From NCBI GenBank assembly GCA_047967505.1, contig CM106538.1: 64,000 bases of DNA; one strand, written 5' to 3'. A program made the translations under genes and the position numbers. How positions within the stretch are numbered: position 1 is the first letter of the stretch; every line of letters starts with the position of its first letter. Positions 31,761 to 43,066 of this stretch are shown in pieces. The DNA is from Dipteris shenzhenensis. Lineage: Eukaryota; Polypodiophyta; Polypodiopsida; Gleicheniales. Under the pieces are notes generated by a model that was given only the letters and a program-made list of their open reading frames with translations, did not search any database and had not been told where the DNA came from.

Positions 31761-31910
31761 AAGCCAACATGTGGCGTGTGCTACATGTTGGATGATTAGT
31801 TTCTTTTTAAAGAAAACCCCTCCCCTCCCATTGTTAGTTTTTTTTTTTTTTAAGAAGGCCAACATGTGGCACACATTACATGTTGGTGGACCCCACGTGC
31901 TACATGTTGG
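31454..31910. repeat. Repeated 28-bp palindromes (CCAACATGT...ACATGTTGG)
   Basis: Inverted repeats with arms CCAACATGT / ACATGTTGG lie at 31454-31481, 31764-31791 and 31859-31886, and a half site at about 31893-31910. Copies one and two are preceded by TTGGC then A8-9 then GGAAG, and copies two and three by CCCCTCCCATTG-type sequence, so the palindrome was amplified with its flanks. Confidence 0.75.
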
Positions 31911-31959
31911 GCAATTAGTTTTAAAAAAGAAAATCCCTTCCCCTCCCATTGGTAGATAA

Positions 31960-34900
31960 TAACGAGAATATATTTTCAAAGTAGATACTCTATATATTAT
32001 ATTATAATTATTTCATACAATAATAACAATATTATTATATAGTACTTTCTTTTGTAGTAGTCTTTAAATAATATATTGTTATTGGACTTAGTGATTGCAA
32101 TAAATGATATTAAATAATAATAATAATACTATACTTATTTGAATTCACTCATGGATATATACAAAAGTATGATGTGGTTTTGTTGAAGTCTTTTTAATAA
32201 GCAAACGCACCATAATGAACAATAATGGTTTTTTCAATAGACAGATGCACAATATTGCTTATTAGACATATAATATGCATCTGCTATGTGGGATTATGTA
32301 GTCTTCATAAGCAAAGGTATTGCTAAAAGACTTGGCACTCTAGAATTACTTGTTTAGATAGGATTTTGCATTGGAACTTTTTTCACCTTATATATGAAAA
32401 TATATACCCTTTTTGTTTTGTACCTATTTTTACCTTATACATAGGTGCATTAGTAGGGTCCTTCCAATAGTACATGGGAATTTTTTTCACCTTATACATG
32501 AAAATATATACCCGCTTTTATTTTGTACCTATTTTTACCTTATATACAACTGCTTTAGTAGCTAACAAACTTTCTTTGTGATAACAATTGCAAACAAGTG
32601 CGTGAGCCTAAATAATGATGTATTTTATTGGTACTAACATTTTCCAATAGAAACCCTAAGAGAGGGGTAGAACTACAATCAATATGTGTAAAAATTTTGA
32701 TTCATACCATTAAAATCAAGTGGCACTAAGTAATGCTATAGCTAGCTAGCACATAGAAAGCAGTTTCTATTTCCTACTTTGTTAGAATGCAAGTTCTTAA
32801 AGCAACTAATATGAATGTTGAACATGCACAAGGTTCTTTTAATGCAAAGTTCTCCATTGGTAAATCATTTTTTTGCTTGATTTTTTATGATTGTGGTATG
32901 TCTCTTGCATTTGGATGGAGTGGTTCCTAATTATTTATAGAAATCATCACATTCGGAATGAATGAAATGTCATGACCAACTCCCTTCTCCATACATAGGG
33001 TCACTTACCCTCTTAGATGATGGCTCACCTAGTGTACGGGCATAAGAGTCCTTCATGTTTTAACTCTAACCTTTCCATTTGGGTTACTTTGAAGAAGGTC
33101 AAACACACCCCATCACATAGTGTGGAGGTGTAGCTACATTATTTGACTAATAGAGGACCATCCACTTAACCCAAAGCATGGGATATCGCAACTATTTCTT
33201 TTATCTGTGAGGAGTCTCAAACAAATGCCTAACAAATGGCATTATGGAGTGATTTTTTCCCCCTTCTCTTTTGCCACTTGGATTGAATGAATGAACTAGA
33301 ATAACAACTCAAAGTGGCTTGGTCTCTTAAAATCAATAGATTTAGCATGGATGTCAATTTAATTTGAGTTTGCCTAAAAATAAGCTTGCAAGTCACAATG
33401 CCTGAAGGGTGCCCTATATTCAAAAACATACTACGATTCGTTAATAAGTTATGTATGATAGTTTGAACCAACATCCCACGTCACCTCAAACCATCCATTT
33501 TTTTAAAAACCTGGCTAGATTTCTCCTTTTAGCCATGTTCTTGGGTTACTACTAATTGCAATAAAAGGCAATTAAGACTTACAAAACCTATCTATACCCA
33601 TGCTCAGTATGTTGCTCTTACTATCTCTTGTGTTTTTTGATGGTTTCAATAATGTTCTAACCGAGTAACTCTAGGAGCATAAGTTGAAGATATATCTTTC
33701 ATTTCTTCCATTCTCCACCATTTTTAAACATATCACATGTATCATATACTCTCTCTTTTAAAGATACAATAAAAACCATAGTTGCAGCTCAAAATATGTT
33801 GTCACATGTATATAGGGATGATCAACTAAGCACTTGAAAATACACACACACATGAGCCTCCACACAGTGACACTAGCTCTCACTTGCAAATATATCTATA
33901 GGACTTCCAGGAGGACCTCCATGTATTGTCATTGCAAATATTCCAATGATGTGGATCTTTCATGAAATCCGAATTATTATCATATCTACAAGTCTCTTTC
34001 TTCATATGGTTGGTGGCTATAGAGAGGATGCTTCAGCTATTTCTATATAATCATGTTGCTTTATCTTGCCCTTAGTTATAGTTTAGTATTTGAAAAAATG
34101 CCAATAGCCTTCACATCTCGCATTTAAGTCTTAATTCTGTGAGCTCTCAAGACTCAAAAACTTTATCTCCAACCTTGTGGCTCAATGCATAGATGACATG
34201 CATGTGGCTCAATGCAATCTTTATGATCTTAACTTTTAACAAATTGGTTCTCATTTGGATTCCGAAAGTCACCTATATAACTATGAAAACCAAGTGAATG
34301 TACATCTCCATCCAAAATTGTGAACATAATCATTGCTTTTGTCATGTCAATAAAACAATCCTATGATCCTAAGATATATTAGTCAAATATGCTTTTGAGG
34401 ATAGACTATACATGGAAAATACAAGCATAATCAAGGCATTAGAGGTACACATTGAACTAATGTAGCAATGGATGCCCACATAAAAGGTATAATAAGCGGG
34501 AGAAATCATTTAAGGCATAATAAGAGTAAACAAATAATTGAGAATTCCCAAAATGAATATGTAGGCTCACGTAAAGGATTTATCATGTTCTATTTGTGAA
34601 CAAGGATTGTCAGCTCCAATTATCACTCCTATGACCTAGCTTCTTGACCCCATTACTATGAGTGAGGACGATGTCCTTGGTATCCTAAATATTCTACTTT
34701 TGAAGATAGGCAGCACGTGAAAGACCACACATAGTCTCAAACAATGGGAAATATAAGCTGCAAATGGAGCCAATTTAGATATGGATGAGACACATAGAAG
34801 CCTTCTATAAAGAGTTAACCAGACATTATAAGAAATCTCCCAATGCTAATGTGCGGGGATCTTGTGGATGAACTAAATATACACTTTAGCTAGGCTAAGG
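31960..34900. other. AT-rich, no gene seen
   Basis: About 2.9 kb without a credible gene. The only structure noted is a ~104-bp tandem duplication (CACCTTATATATGAAAATAT at 32384; CACCTTATACATGAAAATAT at 32488) sharing TTTTGTACCTATTTTTACCT. Confidence 0.5.
32384..32590. repeat. ~104-bp tandem duplication
   Basis: Two copies offset by 104 bp, each with CACCTTATAYATGAAAATAT, ATACCC, and TTTTGTACCTATTTTTACCT. Confidence 0.8.
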
Positions 34901-35341
34901 ATTGAGAATGTAACCCCAACAGGGACCAGTTTCTTCATGCCCTGATCACTATTAGGAGCAGGGGAATTGCTTCATGCACGGTTTGCCCCTGCCACTAGAA
35001 TGCAGAGCACCTCTGTAATTCATAGGAAGGAGACGCTGCACATGTCCATGCTCTTCCTGGTCACCATCTGTCACGCATTGCCTTCTCCTGAACAAGCAAC
35101 AATCACTACACAACTTTAAACAATTGTTCCCAGCCCAACAGAAGCAACCTGTCAAGAAGAGCTTTGTCAGAAGCAACAGCATATGAAGGGCAGGCTAAAA
35201 ACACAACTCCTAAAGGGAGAAGATGTGAAGAATCAGTCAAGAAGATGTGAAGAAAGAAGTCTCACAGCATGTGAACGAATCGGCTGCTAATCATGGGAGC
35301 AGATCTGTAACCAGACAACAAAATGTGGATGCAGCAACATA

Positions 35342-36016
35342 TTAAACATTTTGGATTTCAGAGCTGAAATACCTTGATTTGCAACAATGCTTTCTTCCAA
35401 TTCGAGATCGTAGTAGCTCAAAGTCCGAAACCTCACAGGGTATGAAGAGAGCTCCCTTCTGGTCAAAGCCGTACTCCTCCTGTGTTCCTTTGAGCAACTC
35501 CCCGAAAAGGGGATGATTCAAGTAAAACACAGGGATCACAAACCGCTGATGTTCTTCACCCACGTACACAGCCAAGAACCCCTTTGGAACATCGTTTGGA
35601 AGCGGAAGGGAATGGGAATTTTCTTTCTGTTCATTTGACCTGTTTTCAGAGTGGAAACGATGGGGACGTGGATGCGAGTGAAGAACGCAAGGCCCATGGA
35701 ATTGCATCCTTATTTTGGGATGGGGAAAGTGAAATTGCACATGTGAGTGCTGTATATGTTTGCCGTTCTGCAGTCGGTTCTTTTCAGGGTAGAAATGCCA
35801 ATGATCCGAGCTTTTGTGATGTGAATGCAGATTCTGCCGGGACCAAAAACAGGCACGGAGTTTTCTTCGGAGCCGTATGGAAGCCCGCAAAGGCTGCACC
35901 ATGGAAACCCATTTCCTCTGGAGTTTCTGCCACAACGAAATTTTCTTTTTCTTTTTCGTAACCAGGCCCTTTTCTGCCTCCGCCTCCAAGGAAAGGGCGT
36001 CGTCCATTGGAGTCAT
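35342..36016 (-). CDS. SAUR family protein with His-rich N-terminal extension
   Basis: An intact 224-residue frame. Residues about 142-205 are a full SAUR (auxin_inducible) domain: DVPKGFLAVYVGEEHQRFVI, PVFYLNHPLFGELL, EEYGF and LFIPCEVSDFELL. Family members are short, intronless, early auxin-response proteins that promote cell expansion, largely by inhibiting PP2C.D phosphatases at the plasma membrane. This one is longer than usual (typically about 80-180 residues). Residues 1-25 are acidic then Lys-rich (KKKKK at 21-25), 33-60 are strongly basic, and 64-122 hold 15 His in 59 residues, ending in a Ser/Asn linker. There is no signal peptide or membrane segment. The Met at 36016 is the first in frame and is favoured because codons upstream are not SAUR-like; Met4 is an alternative. 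Intactness amid decayed repeats suggests selection. Confidence 0.9.
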   Translation of the reverse strand: MTPMDDALSLEAEAEKGLVTKKKKKISLWQKLQRKWVSMVQPLRASIRLRRKLRACFWSRQNLHSHHKSSDHWHFYPEKNRLQNGKHIQHSHVQFHFPHPKIRMQFHGPCVLHSHPRPHRFHSENRSNEQKENSHSLPLPNDVPKGFLAVYVGEEHQRFVIPVFYLNHPLFGELLKGTQEEYGFDQKGALFIPCEVSDFELLRSRIGRKHCCKSRYFSSEIQNV

Positions 36017-36258
36017 TTCCAGACGAAAATTTGAACATGTGAAAGAGAAGACTAATCAGGCAATCGATTTCTTGAGTCGGAAGAGCTAGTGGAACAAATC
36101 CGAGAACGTCTAGTGGAAAGATTATGCGGCCAAATCTGTAGCGAGAATCAAGGTCTGAATACGGGATCACTAGTGTACGAGGAGATGAGGGATGCACTTG
36201 AGAGTTATGGAGCAAAAAAGTAGCGGGCGCGGCAGAAACGGTCGGCGATCTACAAGAG

Positions 36259-36268
36259 CCATATATGG
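36259..36268 (-). promoter_or_regulatory. Candidate TATA box / CArG box of the SAUR gene
   Basis: CCATATATGG is a palindrome lying about 245 bp before the SAUR start codon. It is the only TATA-like word near the gene and also fits the MADS-domain CArG consensus CC(A/T)6GG. Either reading is plausible from sequence alone. Confidence 0.45.
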
Positions 36269-36752
36269 ATATGGATTGAAGATTTCTGGGGCAATTCCAG
36301 CAAATCTGTAGCGATCTGAAAGAAAAACCCTTGTCGACCGATTCATCTTCTCAAACTGCGCGAAAAAACCTTTGAGTTGTCATGGACTGTTCGTTTACTT
36401 GCCATCTCCAGGACTGCAAAAGGTCGTGCTCCTGCATAGCAACAACCAGGGGGATCGTGGATCAGTATACCATCTCGCACATTCTGACAATAATTGCGAT
36501 GCCAAATGTTGCGATTCGGAAGCGCTGAGGATGCGTTCTGAGCAAGCCGCTTTGGATTCTATGCCGCAGAAATGTGAATTGTGCCTACAGAGCGCAGTGT
36601 GATCGAGCCTATGTGAAGAACAGCATAGATCCGAAGCTGGACAGATCTAATTTCGCCAGCAGAGATGAAGCCGTCCGATCTCAGCTCCTTCTCTCTCGGA
36701 GATAAGTCTTTGTATTCTACGCTGTCTTCCGCGAGATTTGCAATGCTTCGCT

Positions 36753-36758
<6 letters not shown>

Positions 36759-36790
<32 letters not shown>

Positions 36791-36805
36791 TTGCAATGCT
36801 TCGCT

Positions 36806-36848
<43 letters not shown>

Positions 36849-36906
36849 TTCCAATGCTTCGCTCAAATCAATCTCTCTCTCTCGATCGATCGATCGATCC
36901 GTCGGC
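36759..36906 (-). repeat. Triplicated GATTTGCAATGCTTCGCTCA unit with CT/GA runs, upstream of SAUR
   Basis: Three copies of GATTTSCAATGCTTCGCTCAAATC, each followed by a CT run of 8-24 units, then GATCGATCGATCGATC, and a fourth partial copy (GATTTCCAATGG). It lies about 0.75-0.9 kb upstream of the SAUR start. On the gene strand it is (GA)n, the type of site bound by plant BBR/BPC proteins, so it may be regulatory. Confidence 0.7.
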
Positions 36907-37039
36907 GAGATTTCCAATGGTTGTGTGTTGACGAGAGATTTGAGAGGCCTGCGCAGAAGCGTCTTCGCCGACCACAACAACTTTAATTGGAAAGAACGTT
37001 CCTGTAAGTGTGGAGTCTTGACTTTTGCACGTCCTTTTG

Positions 37040-37045
37040 GAGACA
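37040..37045 (-). promoter_or_regulatory. Candidate auxin response element (AuxRE) upstream of SAUR
   Basis: GAGACA on the plus strand is TGTCTC on the gene strand, the classical ARF-binding word, about 1.02 kb before the SAUR start. A six-base word occurs often by chance, so this is only a pointer. Confidence 0.3.
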
Positions 37046-37404
37046 CAAGATTGATGAGCTTGTTGCCCATTTCACCTTTACATTCATTCTCAAAGGGCGC
37101 ATAATTGAAATCCTTTCACTCTTAATGGCATTTTATGGAGCACCACCACGGCAATTCGGGTGAATTCACCCTGTGTGTGCTGACGGGTGCGTTGGTTTCA
37201 CATAATGGGAACCATGTTATGCCTACATCTCCTAGAAGACAAGGTGTCCATACAACCAACATCCTAATGCCAAATTTTCACAAATTTCCCCTAGGGTTCT
37301 TCATCTATTGTGCAGCAACAGCAACTCATGTAGTTCGGCCTCGAGAAGACTCTTGCTACCTGTCAGCATAGCCCATGAGCAATGTGCCCCTCGCAATTGG
37401 CCGC

Positions 37405-37455
37405 ACGTGTGTGTGTGTGTGTTAAGGGGGGGGAGAGGGTGAGGGGAAGGGGGGG
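37405..37455 (+). other. (GT)n run followed by a G-quadruplex motif
   Basis: A GT run at about 37407-37422 is followed by G-tracts of 8, 3, 4 and 7 separated by AGA, TGA and AA loops (37426-37455), a textbook G4 motif with short loops. Confidence 0.8.
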
Positions 37456-37459
37456 ATCT

Positions 37460-40400
37460 ATTTTCCTTAAGGCTAGTTGTGGGTTGTGCTCATGTAAGAT
37501 GGTGTTAGCATCCTTCACTTCAGGTAATGGCAACCATGTGGTGCATACACCATATGTACTCCTCCAAGGGTCATCACTTCATATGAGGTGGCAAAGTGTC
37601 TCTACTCTTTCCCCGTACCCAAACACATCCATGTCATAAAAACCTTTTACCCCACTACCATTACTTGTTGTGTAAGATTAGGAGAACAACCATCATGTGA
37701 CACATGTGGCATGCCTAGTTGATTTCAAAAGGTATTCTTGTTGTTTAAGTGAGGGGTTGCCTAAGCTTGGCTAAGCAAAATTAACAAAAGAGAGTGTTTT
37801 AGGAATTTGCCTCAATGCAAGGCAAAGAGACAATCTTTAAGGCTAGAGCATAAGAACAAATTCACAACTTCATTTAAACAATTTTCAAAGACTTGTAAAA
37901 CTCAACACGTGGTTTGAGCTAGATGTTTACTATTTTTTCAAAACTTGTATTTCCAAGGTTTTTAACTTTCAAATGGAAATTCACACATAAACAAAGTATG
38001 CACTAGATATTAGTACTTTTTAATATTTTTGAGTTGTCATTATCGGTGCGTCTACAATTTTAAAAAATATTTAGTGTAGTAATGTTGTTAAAAACCAATA
38101 TTTAAACATGTGTGGAAGTCTAGATAAGGGAGAGAATGTTGCTCTTTTTGGGTAGTGGGTTCCCTAAGGATAATATCCAAGGGCATGAAATGTGTTGAGG
38201 ATCAAACTCCACAAGAAATCACATTTAAATAATGTTAAAGAGGAAGATGATTACAAGATCACAAAAAAAGTTGGCAAAAATCGTAATTATTACCCTATGG
38301 AATGTTAGGCCTCTTAGTTATAGTAAGATGTCTTTGCCCACACATACATGTGTCCACAGATTTGTAATAGAATCGTGGGGATGTTTAAGTATGTTTTTTC
38401 TTCTTTTTTTCTTTTTTTTTGGGGAGGATGCCCACCTTGGGCAGTATTAAGATGCTTCTTGTGAGGTGGTCTATGATAAAAGAAGTGTACTTTTGATTGA
38501 AAACATAAATGACCTAAGCTGGTTGGGTGAAAGCATGATTTGTTTGTGACAATCTTAGAACTGAATAAAAAAGGGCCCACTCTAAAAAAAACCCAATAAA
38601 ATTATGCTACTTACGTTATAGATTCCATGCACTAGCTTAAAGCTTAAGGTAGTGCATGGACTATGTACGTTAAATTTATTCCCTTGGTTTTAGAGGTTGC
38701 CCTTAAAAGTTGTTGCATAAAACCTGCCTACATCCAAATCATGCTTTGGCCTTGTTGCCCCAATTAGTAAAATGTATTTAACATGATATCCTTCCTAAGT
38801 TGTGACTTTAACAGAACCTTTGTAGAGAGGTTTTATATTTAGTATCTTTTCTCCCAACAACTTTGCTAGTCAATCTTCTAGGATGGCTTAGCATAGTAGG
38901 TTTTGCATTGGGCCTTCATTGCATGTGCTCATAGAATGGCCTTTTGACTCTTAAAATTAAGAGGGATAGAAGTGCTAAATAGAAAAGGGCTAAAATTATA
39001 CTACACATATGGATGTGACCTAAGCCAGAATTATGCATGGACTATCCATTTATTCAAAGTTGAGTAACATCAAAGATAGGTGTGCAATGAGTGAATGGGA
39101 GTGGCTATCAAGTTCACACACGCGAAAGGAGACTTTTTGGCACAAGTAGGGACTTCTCTCTTAAAGACTTTTCTTTTGCATAGTGTCAAATAAGGGAAGG
39201 ACCTCATGAATAAAAAGAGATACTAGAGGGTAATAGTTTATGACAAAGAAATACAAAAACAATGTAAAGAAAGGAATGCATAAATCATTGGGTATAAGGA
39301 AGAACAAAGTGGTTAGATCCATTCTTGTCCATTTTCTTTCAAGAATGGGAGGGAGGAGGGAATAACATCTTGTGCATCTCATTATTTTTCTTGTCAAGGC
39401 ATGATAATTGAAGCACACAAATTTTCTTGCACCCAAGGCTGAGAGGAAGAGGTCATAATGTTTGGTTGATCTCATTATTGTGCTTGTTGACAAGTCATGA
39501 TAATCGATGCACATGTAATTTTCTTGTGGGATGGACATTTTCACTAGTGGTAAATTAATTAATCAATGTTAATGTTTAAAAGACCAAAAGTGGGTACATA
39601 AAGTGGTTGCCATGACTATGTCTAATTATCTTTTTAAGAACAGACTGAGTCTAATTATCAATCCAAGGATTGAAAGTTTATTGATCAATTGCGTTAAAAC
39701 AATTTTTGAGAAGCTAAGTAAAATTAAAATCCATGGACTCCCCATATGGATTTCCTCTCTAGACTCTCTAGAGGATATGCTTTTAGAAGGTAATCCCATT
39801 GCATCATGAGTGTAATTTGAGCCTCAAAGGAGTCAATCCTAAAAGGCCCCAGGACCTATATAAGAGGAAGTTACATAATGTGATAGCACCTACAAACATT
39901 CAAACAACAGATGCTTACAGGGCAAAGTTTTCTTTGCTATTTTTTTAGTTTTCACAGTATTGACAAAGCAAAAGTATGGCTTTATATCTATTCTCTCAAA
40001 TTTTGGAATAAAAGATGTAAAGCTAGGTCAAACTTTAAATATTTTGAATATAAAATTTCATATCATGGTGAATGTTTCAATTTTTTATTTTTATTAACAT
40101 ATATACACTTTTGATGTCAATTTCTTAATGATGCTAACATGGAAAAAAAATTTGTGGTGCTGACTAGTTGTCATAATAGATTGTTATTTGTTGAGTATGA
40201 TAAAAATAACCATTTTTAGAAGGTATTCTTCACTGAATTTCTTCACATGCACTTGCCATTAAATATTACTAGTAGAGAACGCGCACGATGCTACGTCATT
40301 ATTCTAGTTCTCATTAAGGTGAAATCGTTCAAGTTGCACAATTGGATTAAGAATTTTTGTCATTTCTTCCACATGGCAGCCTCTAACAATGATGCTAGAA

Positions 40401-41240
40401 AGTCAAAATCCGTTCAAAATTATCACGCGATGCTGAATTAGAGCCTGAAAAATATCTTCCATCTTCACCAACATCTAATATTTCAGCACTTCTATCAAGT
40501 GAAACAATCAATTGAATTCAAGGAGGATCATGTAACGGCGTTGTAGATGCATCAACTTCTAGCGTGGATGTAATGGCCTATGATATATTTCCTTGTAAAT
40601 GGTTTGATCATTGTCATCATATTCCCATGGTGAAAGGGTTTGATCATTGTCATCATTTTCCCATGATGAAAAATCTGGTTCAATTGGCCCATTCCATGTT
40701 CTTTCAATCTATGAAGAGTCCAGCTGGATGGGCTCACTTACTCTCCTAATGAATGTACTATCCTTTCCTATTGTCATTCCATCTTGTGGTCTTTAACAAC
40801 ACTATTTGTTTCCAGCTTGACCCCTTCCTCCATATTAGTATGCAGCCCGTGCAATGCTACAGATGTGAAAGACTTCCTTATCTTTCAATTATGCAACTAT
40901 CACCTTGGGCGGGGGGCAGGGCGGGTTCACTAAGAAATATATAAGATAGCACGTGCACTCAACAGAAGGGGTTTAATATTTTTACGGAGTTACAAAAATT
41001 TTACATACATAAGGGGTTTTTTAATTCAAAAAGTGAAAATTTTCATATATAAGGGATACTTAAATCATCTCAAAATTAATAGAAGGGGTGTATATAGGTT
41101 ATAAAATCCATAGGTAGGGGGTTTTTTTAACACCCCTTGATCACACATGCCCTCCCGAATATTGTATGGATCCCTTTTAGAATTGGAGAAACCAAATCCA
41201 CAAAACAAACATGCCCAATTCATTCTTAGATTCCTTATGC
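37460..41240. other. AT-rich, no gene seen
   Basis: No credible gene in about 3.8 kb. Short frames present are not supported by composition or motifs. One 36-bp tandem duplication is listed separately. Confidence 0.5.
40601..40672. repeat. 36-bp tandem duplication
   Basis: GGTTTGATCATTGTCATCAT followed by ATTCCCATGGTGAAAG starts at 40601 and again at 40637 with three or four changes. The period is a multiple of three, but no gene is evident. Confidence 0.85.
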
Positions 41241-41348
41241 AGTCCACGTCACTAAGGTTAACCCAGCAACGGCTAATGCCTTAAGGGTCAGGAAGATACA
41301 GATACTGATCCCAATGGGGCGATCCGGTGGAGTAGGTGACACATGCAC
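41241..41348 (+). pseudogene. gypsy-2 leader/gag start, upstream of copia-2
   Basis: Reads as the start of the old gypsy-2 (including a DTDPNGAIRW-like reading). It continues at 47265 if copia-2 and one TGCAC duplication are ignored. The left limit is uncertain; no LTR was recognised. Confidence 0.35.
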
Positions 41349-41518
41349 TGAGAGTGCTCTCAACGGAAGCAAGAACGGAAGAAGGAGAGAGAGAGACAAA
41401 GAGCCACACAAGTTTTGGTGGGTGCAGAACCACCCTAATCTTCTTTTTCATTCATTTATATATGTGTTTGAGTATTGTACATAACTGGGGTTAAGGCACA
41501 GTGAACTTTAACCCCACA
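41349..41518 (-). repeat. copia-2 3' LTR
   Basis: 170 bp; on the minus strand it begins TGTGGGGTTAAAG and ends ACTCTCA. The inner edge meets the polypurine tract at 41519-41533. Confidence 0.95.
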
Positions 41519-41533
41519 ACCTCCCACTTAAAG
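41519..41533 (-). other. copia-2 polypurine tract
   Basis: On the minus strand CTTTAAGTGGGAGGT directly precedes the 3' LTR. It is essentially the same tract as in copia-1. Confidence 0.85.
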
Positions 41534-41539
41534 GACAAT

Positions 41540-41944
41540 GTGCCTTTAAGGGAGAACAACCAGTGAGCATACTATCCAACGCCGATCAATACACGACAAT
41601 ACTCAAACCGCTGACTAGGTAGACTCTTCGTCAGCATATCTGCAGGGTTATCATCTGTATGAACCATCTGTATGAACCTTGACAAGCTCTATGCGCTTGT
41701 CCTCAAGTACCTCCCTGATGAAATGGTACCTGACCTCAATGTGTTTGGTCTTTGCATGAAAGACCGGATTCCGTGCTAGCTGAATAGCACTCATGGAATC
41801 ACTATGCAATGTCGGTACACCTGTATGAATCCCCAAATCTCCCACTAGCCGATCAAGCCATATAGCCTCCTTGCAACCCTTTGTGGCTGCAACATACTCA
41901 GCCTCTGTGGTAGACAAAGCAACACACTTCTGTGCACGAGACAT
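41540..41944 (-). pseudogene. copia-2 RNase H
   Basis: MSRAQKCVALSTTEAEYVAA, LHSDSMSAIQLARNPVFHAK and TKHIEVRYHFIREVL are the usual copia RNase H blocks. A 13-bp tandem duplication (CATCTGTATGAAC at 41652-41664 and 41665-41677) shifts the frame and makes a premature stop at 41651. The normal C-terminal tail is still readable beyond it, down to about 41540. Confidence 0.85.
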
Positions 41945-43063
41945 CTACGACACTGCACCACCTGCAAAGGTGAACACATAACCAGAAGTGGATCTCCTAC
42001 TATCCACATGCCCTGCATAGTCTGAATCTGTGTACCCAAGTACACGCGTGTCTCCTTTACCAAAGCAAATGCACATCTCCTTGGTACCCTTCATGTACCT
42101 CATGATGCACTTAACTGCCTCCCAATGCCTCTTTCCTGGATTAGCCATATACCGGCTAACAACTCCCACTGCAAATGCAATGTCTGGTCTAGTAGCTATC
42201 ATAGCATACATAAGACTCCCAACTGCTGATGCATAAGGAACCTTGGCCATCATGGCCCTCTCCTCATCTGATTTGGGACTATCTGTATGACTCAGTTTCA
42301 CATATGGAGGCAATGGAGTACTCACTGCCTTCCCCCCCTCCATATTGAAACGCTGCAATACTTTTGTAACATACTCTTTTTGTGAAAGCCAAAGGAGTTT
42401 CCTACTCCGATCACGCGTGATGCGCATACCAAGAATATGACCTGCAAATCCCAAATCCTTCATATCAAAGGCCTCATGCAACTTGGCCTTTAATGCATCT
42501 AGCTCATAAGTATTCTTGCTAGCCAATAGCATATCATCCACATATAGTGCCAGGATTATCAGGCTACTATCCTTAGCCCTTTTAGTATAGAGGCAGTGAT
42601 CAATTTCACTCCTTCTAAAACCCTGGGACCGAATGAAAGCATCAAACTTCTGATACCATTCTCTAGGTGCTTGCTTAAGACCATAGAGACTCTTCTTCAG
42701 CTTGCAAACTAAATGCTCTTTGCCCTTTTCTTCAAAGCCTTCTGGCTACACCATGTAAATTTCCTCATGCAAATCCCCATGCAAGAAAGCTGTCTTGACA
42801 TCCATTTGCATAAGCTCCATATCCTCTGATGCCACTAGTCCAAGCATGCATCTAAGTGTGGTCATCTTCACAACCGGAGAGAATATCTCATCAAAGTCCA
42901 CACCCTTCTCTTGCTTGAACCCTTTAGCAACCAAACGGGCCTTGTACCTAGGCACATCATCACCTGTGACCTTCATTTTGTAGACCCATTTACATGGCAA
43001 TGCTTTCTTTCCATGTGGCAAAGAAACCAAGTCCCAAGTCTTATTCTTCATAAGTGAACTCAT
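41945..43063 (-). pseudogene. copia-2 reverse transcriptase
   Basis: Starts with NKTWDLVSLPHGKKALPCKW, then KARLVAKGFKQEKGVDFDEI and MQMDVKTAFLHGDLHEEIYM. The intact active site YVDD is at 42534-42545, followed by LGMRITRDRSRKLLWLSQ and DIAFAVGVVSRYMANPG. In-frame TAG codons at 42746-42748 (a Gln position) and 41945-41947 (a Trp position) interrupt it; both fit C:G to T:A change. Otherwise the domain is complete. Confidence 0.9.
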
Positions 43064-43066
43064 CTC

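Noticed and set aside
31113-31799. 228-codon plus-strand Pro/Leu/Ser-rich ORF
   Set aside because: All three frames of this strand are long because of CTC-rich composition; no domains, signal peptide pattern or codon bias.
34952-35182. 76-codon minus-strand ORF downstream of SAUR
   Set aside because: Within the expected 3' region of the SAUR gene; no motif and no independent promoter.
35584-36215. Plus- and minus-strand ORFs overlapping the SAUR gene
   Set aside because: Shadows of the SAUR reading frame; the SAUR domain identifies the real one.
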